Below, in pieces: positions 37,052 to 49,721 of a stretch of DNA of 64,000 nt (the first letter of the stretch is position 1; the number at the start of each line of letters is the position of its first letter). The notes beneath the pieces were generated by a model that ran no database searches, was not told the origin of the DNA, and saw only the letters and a program-made list of their open reading frames with translations. Source of the DNA: Pseudomonas triticifolii (GTDB lineage Bacteria > Pseudomonadota > Gammaproteobacteria > Pseudomonadales > Pseudomonadaceae). Both the position numbers and the translations under genes were made by a program. The DNA is taken from assembly GCF_014358015.1 (NCBI RefSeq), contig NZ_JACONV010000006.1, positions 1 to 64,000 on the forward strand, read 5' to 3'.

Positions 37052-37669
37052 ATGAACAGCCAACCCCTGCGCGTCGGCATCGGTGGCCCGGTCGGGTCGG
37101 GCAAGACCGCACTGACACTCGCGCTCTGCCTGGCACTGCGTGATCGCTACAACCTGGCGGTCGTGACCAACGATATCTACACCCGCGAAGACGCCGACTT
37201 TCTGGTGCGCAACGAAGCACTGGCGCCCGAGCGCATCATCGGCGTAGAAACCGGCGGCTGCCCGCACACGGCGATTCGTGAGGACGCGTCGATCAATCTG
37301 GAGGCCGTCGACCAGCTTAATCGTCGCTTCGAGGGTCTGGACCTGATCATCGTCGAATCGGGTGGCGACAACCTGTCCGCGACGTTCAGCCCGGAGCTGT
37401 CCGACCTGACCATCTATGTCATCGACGTCTCGGCAGGCGACAAGCTGCCACGCAAAGGCGGCCCGGGCATTTGTAAATCGGATCTGCTGGTCATCAACAA
37501 GATCGACCTTGCGCCATTGGTAGGTGCCTCGCTGGAGATGATGGACAGCGACACCCGCCGGATGCGCGGTGAAAAACCGTTCGTCTTCAGCAACCAGAAA
37601 ACCGGCCAGGGTCTGGAACAGATCATTGCCTTCATTGAACGCCAGGGCCTGCTGAACGCGGCCGCCTGA
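37052..37669 (+). CDS. ureG: Urease accessory GTPase UreG
   Basis: 205 aa. P-loop [11 protein letters not shown] (near residue 9), metal-binding CPH in [27 protein letters not shown] and the G4 motif NKIDLAP. SIMIBI-class GTPase that drives nickel insertion. ATG 37052 has GGAG at the right spacing; an in-frame ATG 12 nt earlier lacks one. Confidence 0.97.
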   Translation: MNSQPLRVGIGGPVGSGKTALTLALCLALRDRYNLAVVTNDIYTREDADFLVRNEALAPERIIGVETGGCPHTAIREDASINLEAVDQLNRRFEGLDLIIVESGGDNLSATFSPELSDLTIYVIDVSAGDKLPRKGGPGICKSDLLVINKIDLAPLVGASLEMMDSDTRRMRGEKPFVFSNQKTGQGLEQIIAFIERQGLLNAAA

Positions 37670-37691
37670 TCCCACGACAAGGAAACTCTCG

Positions 37692-38264
37692 ATGAACACC
37701 CAAAAAGTCCTCGGCGCTCTCGCCCTGCTGCTGGTGCCGACCCTGGCCATGGCGCACCCTGGCCATGGTGATAACGGTTTGATCGCCGGTATCAGCCACC
37801 CGCTGGGCGGTCTTGATCACTTGCTGGCGATGCTGGCGGTCGGTCTGTGGGCAGCACAACAACAAGGCACAGCACGCTGGGCACTGCCCTGCACGTTCGT
37901 CGGCACCATGCTGATCGGCGGCGTATTGGGCTTCGAAGGTTTGAACCTGCCTGCGCTGGAGAGCGGTATTGCAGCGTCGGTGCTGGCGCTGGGCCTGGCC
38001 GTCGCACTGGCTGTTCGTCCGCCTCTGCCGCTGGCGGTTGCAGCAACTGCGCTGTTCGCGCTGTTCCACGGCGTCGCACACGGCCTTGAGCTGCCGGACA
38101 TGTCCAGCCCGTGGGCCTACGCCGCAGGCTTCGTTGCCGCTACTGCCGCACTGCATGCCGCGGGTTACGCCGTCGTTCGCGTCCTGCCGCGCGCCGCAGC
38201 ACCGCTGGTGCGCCTGGCCGGTGCCGCGTCTGCCGCGACAGGTGTCTGGTTGTTGGCAGGCTGA
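37692..38264 (+). CDS. ureJ: HupE/UreJ family protein (probable nickel permease)
   Basis: 190 aa: signal peptide ending AMAHPGHGD and about six helices. The HupE/UreJ signature HPLGGLDHLLAMLAVGLWAAQQ (His and Asp metal ligands) follows directly. The family is implicated in nickel uptake for hydrogenase or urease. Placement 23 nt after ureG supports a urease role. HupE and UreJ names are both in use. Confidence 0.88.
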   Translation: MNTQKVLGALALLLVPTLAMAHPGHGDNGLIAGISHPLGGLDHLLAMLAVGLWAAQQQGTARWALPCTFVGTMLIGGVLGFEGLNLPALESGIAASVLALGLAVALAVRPPLPLAVAATALFALFHGVAHGLELPDMSSPWAYAAGFVAATAALHAAGYAVVRVLPRAAAPLVRLAGAASAATGVWLLAG

Positions 38265-38275
38265 ATAGACATGCC

Positions 38276-39024
38276 GTGGGAGGCGGCTTGCTGGCGATGC
38301 GGTTTGTCAGGCAACGCTTTGGCGACGGGTACAACGCCATCGCCAGCAAGCTGCCTCCCACGATACGTCGGCGGCTGTGAGATCGTGCCGTTTCAGGCTC
38401 AGCTGACACAACGAAATGCCCTGGAGAAACACCGTGCTTTCGTGGAAGGCGGCTTGCTGACGATGCGATTTGTCAGGCAGCTCTTTGGCGACAGGTACAA
38501 CGTAATCGCCAGCAAGCTGCCTCCCACGATCCGTCGGCGGCTGTGAGATCGCGCCGTTTCAGGCTCAGCTGACACAACGAGAGCACCGGAGAAACACTGT
38601 GCCTCCGTGGAAGGCGGCTTGCCGGCGATGCGGTTTGTCAGGCAACTCTTTGGCGACGGGTACAACGCCATCGCCAGCAAGCTGCCTCCCACGATCCGTT
38701 GGCGGCTGTGAGATCGCGCCGTTTCAGGCTCAGCTGACACAACGAAATGCCCTGGAGAAACACCGTGCTTTCGTGGAAGGCGGCTTGCCGGCGATGCGGT
38801 TTGTCAGGCAGCTCTTTGGCGACGGGTACAACGCCATCGCCAGCAAGCTGCCTCCCACGATCCGTTGGCGGCTGTGGGATCGTGCCGCTTCAGGCTCAGC
38901 TGACACAACGAAATGCCCTGGAGAAACACCGTGCTTTCGTGGGAGGCGGCTTGCCGGCGATGGCGTCAGGCCTGGTGGTGATGGGCCGGCTGAAAAAACG
39001 AATAGACGGCAAGTCGCATCCCAC
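38276..39024. repeat. Tandem array of REP pairs, 166-bp period
   Basis: Units start at 38276, 38442, 38607, 38773 and 38939 (spacing 166, 165, 166, 166). Each unit is a convergent pair of REPs, GTGG[G/A]AGGCGGCTTG...and CAAGCTGCCTCCCAC, followed by an ~80-bp conserved spacer containing TTTCAGGCTCAGCTGACACA. Units 2-4 share a G-to-A change in the left arm absent in units 1 and 5. The fifth pair is diverged and ends at about 39024. No gene lies in 38265-39158; frames through it are repeat artefacts. Confidence 0.9.
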
Positions 39025-39158
39025 AGGGTTTGCAGTCATCCAGAAACACGTGTGGATAACCATGAGCGCGATGTAACGGGCGATCAAAAGGCCCATCGAG
39101 ACTTGCGCGGCAATCCTGCTAACATGTCGCGCATCCCGATTCAGCTGCGACGACCCCG

Positions 39159-40337
39159 ATGCCACACGCTTCCAGTTCCGCCCCCACGCCTGAGATGACC
39201 TCGGTCTTCGCTGCCTTGCAGGCGCATTTCCTGCAGGTCATCGTGCCGCTCTGGCAAGGCCCCGGCTGGAATGCGCAACTGGCGTTGCCGTACGAAGCCC
39301 TCGACGCGAATCATCAACCGCTGCCACCGCAACGCTATCGGGCCATGGCGTGTGCGCGGCAGCTGTTCCTGTTTTCCAGCCTGATTGGCCATCCCGACGT
39401 ACCCGATGCCCCTGTGCGTGCCGGGGCGCTGTTTCGCTCGTTGCAGCAGCACTTTCACGATGGCGAACATGGCGGCTGGTTTTACAGCATCGACCCACAG
39501 GGCAATCCGCTGGATCGTCGCAAGGACCTCTACACCCACGCCTTCATCATCTTCGCCTGTGCGCATTACTGGGCCAAAGCCCGGGATCCGCTCGCGGAGT
39601 CGGTACTCAACGCAGCACTCAACGTCGTCGCCGAGCGCTTCGCCGATGAGGCGGGCCTGTACGAAGCACAATTGAACGAGGACTGGTCAACACTGGGCAC
39701 GGGGCCTTTGCAGAACCCTCTGATGCATCTGGCCGAAGCCTTTCTGGCGACGCTGTCGGTACGTGCCGACCCGCAGACCCAATCGGCAATGGACGCGCTG
39801 GCCGTCAACATGCAGCAGCGTTTTGTGGATAAAACGACGGGGGTCATGCTGGAGAAACCGCTGGGGGCTGTGGATAACTGGTACGAGCCGGGCCATCAAT
39901 TCGAATGGTTTTTTCTGCTGGAGTCTTCCCCCGAGATGCGCGGCAGGCCCCTGCATGCCGCCATGACGCGCGCCTTCGCCTATGCACAGGCGCAGGGCGT
40001 CGATCCACAGAACGGTGCTGTGACGGCAACCCTGACGCTGGATGGCAAGGTGCAAGACAGCACCCAACGCATCTGGGCGCAGGCCGAATACTTGCGTGCG
40101 ATGGCGTTGCGTCCCGAATGCGAGTCAGCGCTGACCCGACAGTTGCTCGACTTCGAGCAGCGCTTCCTGCGTGCGACAGGCTGGAACGAGTGCGTCGACC
40201 CCGATGGCACGGTCAGCCGCAGCGACATGCCCTCGACCACGCCTTACCATCTGGCAACCTGCTACATCGGGCTGGCGGACTATCTGGAAAACCGCTTCGT
40301 CACGGCCTTCCCGCCGCCCACGCCCGAAAGAGACTGA
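39159..40337 (+). CDS. AGE family epimerase/isomerase
   Basis: 392 aa, an (alpha/alpha)6-barrel N-acylglucosamine 2-epimerase / mannose isomerase (YihS-like) family member. Conserved features are RAMACARQLFLFS, DLYTHAFIIFACAHYW (catalytic-region His), NPLMHLAEAFLA, WYEPGHQFEWFFLLE (His/Glu pair near residue 250) and STTPYHLATCYIGL near the end. Likely interconverts aldose and ketose sugars; the substrate is unclear. Convergent with ydfG, with stop codons abutting. Confidence 0.85.
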   Translation: MPHASSSAPTPEMTSVFAALQAHFLQVIVPLWQGPGWNAQLALPYEALDANHQPLPPQRYRAMACARQLFLFSSLIGHPDVPDAPVRAGALFRSLQQHFHDGEHGGWFYSIDPQGNPLDRRKDLYTHAFIIFACAHYWAKARDPLAESVLNAALNVVAERFADEAGLYEAQLNEDWSTLGTGPLQNPLMHLAEAFLATLSVRADPQTQSAMDALAVNMQQRFVDKTTGVMLEKPLGAVDNWYEPGHQFEWFFLLESSPEMRGRPLHAAMTRAFAYAQAQGVDPQNGAVTATLTLDGKVQDSTQRIWAQAEYLRAMALRPECESALTRQLLDFEQRFLRATGWNECVDPDGTVSRSDMPSTTPYHLATCYIGLADYLENRFVTAFPPPTPERD

Positions 40338-42568
<2,231 letters not shown>

Positions 42569-42572
<4 letters not shown>

Positions 42573-43444
42573 ACCAACTCCTCTTCATCAGCGCCCAGGT
42601 ACGCCGCGATCACTTTCGGATCGTTGCGGATCTGCTCCGGCCCGCCTGCGGCAATCACGTTGCCGTGGTCGAGTACCACAATGTCGTCGGATATCCCCAT
42701 CACCATGCCCATGTCGTGCTCGATCAGCACAATGGTCATGTCGTGCTCGTCACGCAGCAGGCGGATCATGCCGCTCAGGGCTTCGGTTTCCTGAGGATTG
42801 AGACCTGCAGCAGGCTCGTCCAGGCAAATCACCTGTGGACGCGTACACATGGCGCGAGCGATCTCCAGACGGCGCTGCTGCCCGTAGGACAGTTCACCGG
42901 CCAGACGGTTGGCACAGTCCACCAGGTCCACCACTTCCAGCCAGTAGAACGCAGTGTTGAGCGCATCTTCCTCGGCCTTGCGATAACCGCGGGTGTTGAG
43001 GATCCCGCTGATCAGGCTGCGATTGACCCACATGTGCTGGGCAACCAGCAGGTTCTCGACCACCGACATTTCCTTGAACAGGCGAATGTTCTGGAATGTG
43101 CGCGCCAGTCCTGCCCGGTTGACCAGGTGGGTGCCGCCGAACATCTTGTAATACACGCGGTTCAGGAAGCTTTTCGGCGACACGAAATCGGTGCCTTTGA
43201 ACGGCTCGCCCAGCAGTTTGATCACGTTGGTGGTCTTGTCACGCGTATGCAGCTCGATGCGTCCGCCCGTAGCCTTGTAGAAGCCGGTCAGGCAGTTGAA
43301 CACCGTGGTTTTGCCTGCGCCGTTGGGGCCGATCAGGGCGAAGATCGAGTTGCGGCGAACTTTGAGGCTCACGTCGCTCAAGGCCTTGATGCCGCCGAAA
43401 TGCATCATCAGGTGCTCGACAGAAAGAATCACTTCGTTGCTCAT
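42569..43444 (-). CDS. livG: Branched-chain amino acid ABC transporter ATPase LivG
   Basis: 291 aa. Walker A GPNGAGKTTVFN near residue 38, the LivG-specific insertion with GLARTFQNIRLFKEMSVVENLLVAQH, signature LSYGQQRRLEIARAM and Walker B ICLDEPAAGLNP. BraF-type ATPase. ATGA overlaps on both sides (with livM and livF). Confidence 0.95.
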
Positions 43445-44742
43445 TGCGCGGCTCCTTCTTTAACCAGCGCACCCTTGCGCGGAACCACACCGGTACGGCT
43501 GATACGGATCAGGCCACGTGGCCGCCAGATCATCATCAACACCATCAGAATGCCGAACAGCAACACGCGGTACTCGGAGAAGCTGCGCAGCAGCTCGGGC
43601 GCGACCGTCAGCACGAAGGCTGCGATCACCACACCGACCGTCGATCCCATGCCGCCGAGCACCACGATGGCGAGAATCAGCGCCGACTCGAAGAAGGTGA
43701 ACGAGGTCGGGTTGACGAAGCCCTGATAGCTGGCAAAGAACACACCGGCAAGACCCGCCGTCGATGCACCGATGGTGAACGCCGACAGCTTGACCAGCAC
43801 GTGGTTGAGGCCCATCGAGCGGCAGGCGATCTCGTCTTCACGCAGGGCTTCCCACGCACGGCCGATCGGCATGCGGGTCAGGCGATGCTTGACGAACAGC
43901 ACGGCCAGCACCACGAGGAACAGCACGGTGTAGATGAACAGGAATTTGAGGTCCGGGTTGTAATCGAAGCCGAAGTATTCGTGGATCGGAATCCCGCCGT
44001 CTTTCGCACGACGCCCGAACTCCAGGCCGAAGAAAGTGGGTGAAGGCACCGGCACACCATTCGGACCGCCGGTGAACGACAGCCAGTTGTTGAGCACCAG
44101 ACGAATGATTTCGCCGAAGCCCAGGGTCACGATGGCCAGATAGTCGCCATGCATGCGCAGCACCGGAAAGCCCAGAATGCAGCCTGCCAACGCCGCAGCA
44201 ATCGCCGCCAGTGGCAGCGCCGACCAGAAGCCCAGCCCGAGGTACTGATACCCCAGCGCCAGACCGTAAGCGCCGATGGCGTAGAACGCCACGTAGCCAA
44301 GGTCGAGCAGCCCGGCCAGACCGACCACGATGTTCAGGCCCAGCCCCAGCAGCACATAGATCAGCCCGAGAATGACCACGGTCAGCAGGTACTTGTTGGC
44401 GAAGATCGGGAACACGATGGCGATCACGATCAGCGCCGGGATGATCCAGTACAGGCTCGACTTGTGATCCGGCTTGAGCACGTGCACACCCGAGCCTGAA
44501 CTCTCGAAGCTCTGGGAAATGCGTACGCCTTTGGGTGTCTGCAGAAACAGGCTCATCAGGAAGCGCCCGGCCATGACCACCGCCACCAGCCACGCCACTC
44601 GGGTCGGCTGCAGGTTGAAGCTGTAGCCGTCGAGCACAATGCCCACAATCGGGCCGAACACGATCAGCGCCAGCAGACCAGCCACCACAGCGTCGATCAG
44701 ACTTTTCTTGATATCAACAGGTTTAGCGATAGGAGCGGACAT
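43441..44742 (-). CDS. livM: Branched-chain amino acid ABC transporter permease LivM
   Basis: 433 aa. ATG 44742 (MSAPIAKPVDIKKS) is preceded by a GTATAAGT-type weak site; upstream in-frame sequence runs into livH and is rejected. The permease core has LGLGLNIVVGLAGLLDLGYVAFYAIGAYG and GGMGSTVGVVIAAFVLTVAPELLR. The extra ~110 N-terminal residues with two helices are normal for Pseudomonas LivM/BraE. Confidence 0.93.
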   Translation of the reverse strand: MSAPIAKPVDIKKSLIDAVVAGLLALIVFGPIVGIVLDGYSFNLQPTRVAWLVAVVMAGRFLMSLFLQTPKGVRISQSFESSGSGVHVLKPDHKSSLYWIIPALIVIAIVFPIFANKYLLTVVILGLIYVLLGLGLNIVVGLAGLLDLGYVAFYAIGAYGLALGYQYLGLGFWSALPLAAIAAALAGCILGFPVLRMHGDYLAIVTLGFGEIIRLVLNNWLSFTGGPNGVPVPSPTFFGLEFGRRAKDGGIPIHEYFGFDYNPDLKFLFIYTVLFLVVLAVLFVKHRLTRMPIGRAWEALREDEIACRSMGLNHVLVKLSAFTIGASTAGLAGVFFASYQGFVNPTSFTFFESALILAIVVLGGMGSTVGVVIAAFVLTVAPELLRSFSEYRVLLFGILMVLMMIWRPRGLIRISRTGVVPRKGALVKEGAAQ

Positions 44743-44744
44743 AC

Positions 44745-45659
<915 letters not shown>

Positions 45660-45754
45660 CACGCACGCTCACACACTTGAAAGGCAGCTCAGCATCCCGC
45701 CCGCCGAGCCCTCGTGAGGCGCGGCGAACAGGTCCGAAAGCAACAGAAAATGCA

Positions 45755-45774
45755 GGCTCGCTCATAGGCGAGCC
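45755..45774 (-). promoter_or_regulatory. Hairpin between livK and livH (possible attenuator)
   Basis: GGCTCGC, loop TCATAG, GCGAGCC; a second GC-rich imperfect hairpin lies at about 45788-45815. They lie in the 172-nt gap between the binding-protein gene and the permease genes, where partial termination or mRNA protection commonly raises binding-protein levels. Confidence 0.45.
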
Positions 45775-45831
45775 CATCCACCCTTCAGCTCGCGCTCACC
45801 TCAAGCGAGCGCGGCTGACGAAGGCACGTTT

Positions 45832-46968
45832 TTATTTCTGTTTTTCAAGCTGGTGGTATTTACCGTCTTTATCCCACTGGTAAACCACGTAGTCGGAGAC
45901 TTTCAGGTCGCCCTTGCTGTCCCAGGTCTTCTCGCCCATGACGGTCTTGACCGGGTGTGCCTTGAGCCATTCGGCCGCTTTGTCGCCCTTGTTGACCTTG
46001 GCGCCGTTGAAGCCTGCGGCCAGTGCCTGAATCGAGGCGTAAGCGTACAGGGTGTAGCCTTCAGGCTCGGTACCGCCTTTGCGGAACTGCTCCACGACCG
46101 CCTTGCTGTCAGGCAGCATGCGCGGGTCGGCACCGAAGGTCATGTACACGCCATCCACATACTGAGGGCCGCCAGCGGTGGTCACCAGTTCGTCGGTCAC
46201 GACGCCGTCGTCAGACATGAACCTGACGTCCTTGAGGCCTTGCTCGCGCAGTTGGCGAACCAGCGGACCGGCTTCCGGGTGCAGGCCGCCGAAGTAGACC
46301 ACATCGGCACCGGTCGAACGGATCTTGGTCACCAGGGCGCTGAAGTCTTTCTCGCCACGGGTCAGGCCTTCATACAACACCGGCGTCACGCCGCGCTTTT
46401 TCAGCTGGGTCTGGGTGGCATCTGCCAGGCCCTGACCATAAGTGTCCTTGTCGTGAATGACCGCAATCTTCTTGCCTTTCAGGACATCCACGATGTAGTC
46501 GCCAGCCACAATACCTTGCTGGTCATCACGGCCACACATGCGGAACATCTCTTTCAGGCCACGCTCGGTGACCTGCGGGTTGGTCGAGCCAGGAGTGATG
46601 GCAATGATGCCTGCGTCACTGTAGATCTCCGAAGCCGGGATGGTCGAAGACGAGCAGAAGTGCCCGACGACGCCAATGACCTTGTCCTGATCCGCCAGAC
46701 GGTTAGCCACTGCGACCGCTTGCTTGGGCTCGCAGGCATCGTCGCCGGCAACCAGCACAATCTTCTCCCCGTTCACGCCGCCCGCTGCGTTAATGGCATC
46801 GGCAGCGGCCTGCGCACCCTTCATGTACTGCTCACCGAACGCTGCGTTAGCGCCAGTCATTGGCCCCGCAACGCCGATTTTCACGTCAGCCTGCGCCAAC
46901 GAAGACACGCCCAATGCAGTTGCTACTGCAATTGTCAGAAAGCCTTTCCTGTAAAACGTATGCGACAT
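45832..46968 (-). CDS. livK: Branched-chain amino acid ABC transporter, substrate-binding protein
   Basis: 378 aa. Signal peptide MSHTFYRKGFLTIAVATALG ending SLAQA, then DVKIGVAGPMTGANAAFGEQYMKGAQAA, VVGHFCSSSTIPAS and IAITPGSTNP, typical of LivK/BraC. Binds Leu, Ile, Val and possibly Ala/Thr in the periplasm. ATG 46968 follows GGAGCACC; an upstream in-frame GTG (47001) is rejected. A consensus sigma-54 promoter lies 55 nt upstream. Confidence 0.95.
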   Translation of the reverse strand: MSHTFYRKGFLTIAVATALGVSSLAQADVKIGVAGPMTGANAAFGEQYMKGAQAAADAINAAGGVNGEKIVLVAGDDACEPKQAVAVANRLADQDKVIGVVGHFCSSSTIPASEIYSDAGIIAITPGSTNPQVTERGLKEMFRMCGRDDQQGIVAGDYIVDVLKGKKIAVIHDKDTYGQGLADATQTQLKKRGVTPVLYEGLTRGEKDFSALVTKIRSTGADVVYFGGLHPEAGPLVRQLREQGLKDVRFMSDDGVVTDELVTTAGGPQYVDGVYMTFGADPRMLPDSKAVVEQFRKGGTEPEGYTLYAYASIQALAAGFNGAKVNKGDKAAEWLKAHPVKTVMGEKTWDSKGDLKVSDYVVYQWDKDGKYHQLEKQK

Positions 46969-47022
46969 GAGTGGTGCTCCTGGATTTTTTTTAATTGGCA
47001 CTGCGACTACGCCATTGGTTAG

Positions 47023-47038
47023 AGCAAGGGGCGTGCCA
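47023..47038 (-). promoter_or_regulatory. Consensus sigma-54 promoter for livK
   Basis: Read on the minus strand the sequence is TGGCACGCCCCTTGCT, a perfect match to TGGCAC-N5-TTGCW, 55-70 nt upstream of the livK start codon. Confidence 0.75.
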
Positions 47039-47110
47039 TCACTTTTTTTGTTCCGGAAAATGTCATGTTTAGCTTGTCATTCAATGACCTGTTCTCATTG
47101 CCCACACGCC

Positions 47111-47207
47111 GTGCAACCGTCTGGACCACGAAAGGTGCAACCATCGATCAAAAAGTGCAACCAAGACAAAACGGAACAGCAACCGCGACATTGACTGACG
47201 TGCAACC
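47111..47207. promoter_or_regulatory. Four GTGCAACC direct repeats upstream of the livK promoter
   Basis: Exact copies start at 47111, 47135, 47155 and 47200 (spacing 24, 20 and 45), plus a partial CAGCAACC near 47178. They lie 73-185 bp upstream of the sigma-54 element, the usual position for enhancer-binding-protein sites. The cognate regulator is not known to me. Confidence 0.5.
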
Positions 47208-47466
47208 CGCCTGTAACAACGTACGTCACCGAAGTGCACACGCCCGGTGCGCAAACGCTACGAGACGCACCATTTGAGGCTAGTGGATCTGGCGAAAAAT
47301 GCCGCCCCACCTGCAAGCCCATCGCAGCCCTCCTCTGCGATGATGCGGGTCCGCGTAGTAATAACCGGCCTGCAGCAAGGCAACAAACGACCTTTAGGCG
47401 AGATATCATTCCGATTATTCATGATGCTCATGCCCGCATCGCGCCCTGTAGAAGAGAAGCCACGCC

Positions 47467-48372
47467 ATGCTCAACAAACGTCATCTGCCATCGATCGCTG
47501 CGCTGCAATGCTTTGAGGCGGTGACCCGGCATTTGAGCTTCACCCGTGCGGCCGAGGAGTTGAACCTGACCCAGAGCGCGGTGAGCAAGCAGGTGGCGCA
47601 GCTTGAAGAGCTGGTGCAGCACTTGCTGTTTCAACGTGTGCGCCGCCGCCTGCAACTGACCCCGGCGGGTGCGTTGTACCTGGCAGAAGTGCGCAAGATC
47701 CTCAATCAGGTCGAGATGTCTACCCACTTTCTGCGCTCTTACGGCGGCGAGACCGAAGTGCTGCGCGTCTCGACACCCTCGACGTTCGGCGCACGCTGGC
47801 TGGTGCCGCGCCTCAAGGGCTGGCGCCTGCGTCACCCGCACATTCACCTGGACCTGCTCAACGAACAGGAGTCCGATGATCTGATCAAGGGCCGCTGCGA
47901 CGTGTCGTTCTACTTTGGCCAGGCTGCTATTCCCGGTGCCGAAAGCGTGAAGCTGTTCGGCGAGGAACTGATCCCGGTCTGCTCGCCCGATTGCCTGCCC
48001 GACGCGCCCTTCACCGACCCCACGCAACTGAGCGAACTGGTCCTGCTGCAGAACGCCTTCCGCCCTCAGGCCTGGCATGAATGGTTCGAAAGCCAGGGCT
48101 ATCACACCGACCACAGCTATCACGGCCCGCGCTTTGAAACCTTCTACATGTGCATCCGCGCCGCACAGGTCGGTTGCGGCGTTGCCTTGCTGCCGCGCTT
48201 TCTGGTGGAAGAAGAACTGGCCGATGGCAAGCTGGTGATCCCTTGGGATTTTGCATTGCCCAGCACCAACAGCGCCTATTACCTGTCCTACCCGGAACAC
48301 ACCGCTGACGTGCCCAAAATCCGGGTGTTCCTGCAATGGATGCTCGAACAGTTGGATCAACCGGTCAGTTAA
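47467..48372 (+). CDS. LysR-family regulator, GcvA-like subgroup
   Basis: 301 aa. N-terminal winged HTH LSFTRAAEELNLTQSAVSKQVAQLEE (about residues 22-47), followed by the LysR effector domain with VSTPSTFGARWLVPRLKGW. The PSIAALQCFEAVTRHLSFTRAAEEL opening is GcvA-like. Target unknown; it is divergent from livK and 100 nt upstream of pncB, either of which could be regulated. Confidence 0.88.
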   Translation: MLNKRHLPSIAALQCFEAVTRHLSFTRAAEELNLTQSAVSKQVAQLEELVQHLLFQRVRRRLQLTPAGALYLAEVRKILNQVEMSTHFLRSYGGETEVLRVSTPSTFGARWLVPRLKGWRLRHPHIHLDLLNEQESDDLIKGRCDVSFYFGQAAIPGAESVKLFGEELIPVCSPDCLPDAPFTDPTQLSELVLLQNAFRPQAWHEWFESQGYHTDHSYHGPRFETFYMCIRAAQVGCGVALLPRFLVEEELADGKLVIPWDFALPSTNSAYYLSYPEHTADVPKIRVFLQWMLEQLDQPVS

Positions 48373-48471
48373 GGGCGACAATGCCCACCCAGCAGGCCGT
48401 GAGCTGTCCGTGGCAACAGGACAGGACCTCGCGAGCCCCCTGTTTTCCGGCTGCTCTGGAGACCCGAAACA

Positions 48472-49695
48472 ATGAGCGAGAGCGCCTTCTCCAATCGCAT
48501 CGTGCAAAGTCTGCTCGATACCGATTTTTACAAGCTGACCATGATGCAGGCCGTCCTGCACAATTACCCCAACGTCGATGTCGAGTGGGAGTTTCGCTGC
48601 CGCAACGGCGAGGACCTGCGTCCTTATCTGGATGAAATCCGGCTGCAGATCGAGCTGCTGTGCGAACTGTCGCTGAGCCCTGAACACCTGGCTTTTCTGG
48701 AACGCATCACGTTCATGAAGCCCGACTTCCTGCGCTTTCTGGGGCTGTTTCGCTTCAACACCCGCTACGTCAAAACCAGCATCGAAAACGATGAGCTGTG
48801 CATTCGTCTGCATGGCCCATGGCTGCATGTGATCCTGTTCGAAGTGCCGCTGCTGGCCATTGTCAGCGAAGTGCGCAACCGCCATCGCTACCCGAAAATC
48901 CTGCTCAGCCAGGCACGTGAGCGGCTTTACGACAAGTTCGAGTGGCTGAGCACCCACGCCACGCCCGACGAGCTGGCCGAACTCAAGGTCGCAGACTTCG
49001 GCACGCGCCGGCGCTTTTCCTATCGCGTTCAGGAAGAAGTCCTCGGCGTGCTCAAGCATGATTTTCCCGGTCAGTTCGTGGGGACCAGTAATGTCCACCT
49101 GGCGCGCCAGCTTGACCTGAAACCGCTGGGCACCATGGCTCACGAGTGGATCATGGCCCACCAGCAACTGGGACCGCGCCTGATCGACAGCCAGATTGCC
49201 GCCCTCGACTGCTGGGTGCGTGAATACCGCGGGCTGCTGGGCATTGCCTTGACCGACTGCATCACCACAGATGCGTTTCTGACCGATTTCGATCTGTACT
49301 TTGCCAAGTTGTTCGACGGTTTACGCCACGACTCGGGCGATCCGGTGAAGTGGGCCGAAAAATGCATCCTGCACTACCGCAAACTGGGCATCGATCCGAT
49401 GAGCAAGACGCTGGTGTTCTCGGACGGCCTGAACCTGCCCAAGGCGCTGGAGATTTTCCGGGCACTGCGCGGGCGCATCAATGTCAGTTTCGGTATTGGC
49501 ACCAACCTGACGGCCGACGTCCCCGGCATCGCACCGATGAACATGGTGCTGAAAATGACCGCCTGTGCCGGCCAGCCCGTGGCAAAGATTTCCGATGAGC
49601 CCGGTAAGGCACAATGCAAGGACCCGAACTTCGTTGCTTACCTGCGGCATGTGTTCAAGGTGCCGGATCTGCCGCCTTCTGATAAACCCGTTTGA
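48472..49695 (+). CDS. pncB: Nicotinate phosphoribosyltransferase
   Basis: 407 aa. Converts nicotinate, PRPP and ATP to nicotinate mononucleotide in NAD salvage. Motifs [21 protein letters not shown] at the start, [21 protein letters not shown] (phospho-His region), [11 protein letters not shown] and [12 protein letters not shown] are diagnostic. Forms an operon with nadE 26 nt downstream, which performs the last step of the pathway. Confidence 0.96.
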   Translation: MSESAFSNRIVQSLLDTDFYKLTMMQAVLHNYPNVDVEWEFRCRNGEDLRPYLDEIRLQIELLCELSLSPEHLAFLERITFMKPDFLRFLGLFRFNTRYVKTSIENDELCIRLHGPWLHVILFEVPLLAIVSEVRNRHRYPKILLSQARERLYDKFEWLSTHATPDELAELKVADFGTRRRFSYRVQEEVLGVLKHDFPGQFVGTSNVHLARQLDLKPLGTMAHEWIMAHQQLGPRLIDSQIAALDCWVREYRGLLGIALTDCITTDAFLTDFDLYFAKLFDGLRHDSGDPVKWAEKCILHYRKLGIDPMSKTLVFSDGLNLPKALEIFRALRGRINVSFGIGTNLTADVPGIAPMNMVLKMTACAGQPVAKISDEPGKAQCKDPNFVAYLRHVFKVPDLPPSDKPV

Positions 49696-49721
49696 AAATG
49701 ACTACTCAAGAGGAGTGAATC

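Larger units (their letters stand above)
46969..47466. other. Intergenic region between divergent livK and the LysR gene
   Basis: About 500 nt with no gene. It holds a consensus sigma-54 promoter for livK and four GTGCAACC direct repeats (listed separately). Nothing else was recognised between 47210 and 47466. Confidence 0.6.

Noticed and set aside
38276..39024. Regularly spaced repeats resembling a CRISPR array
   Set aside because: The period is 166 bp, the repeats are paired REP palindromes, the spacers are nearly identical, and no cas genes are present.
47428..49167. 579-codon minus-strand frame opposite the LysR and pncB genes
   Set aside because: Spans two real genes on the other strand and shows no protein-family motifs.
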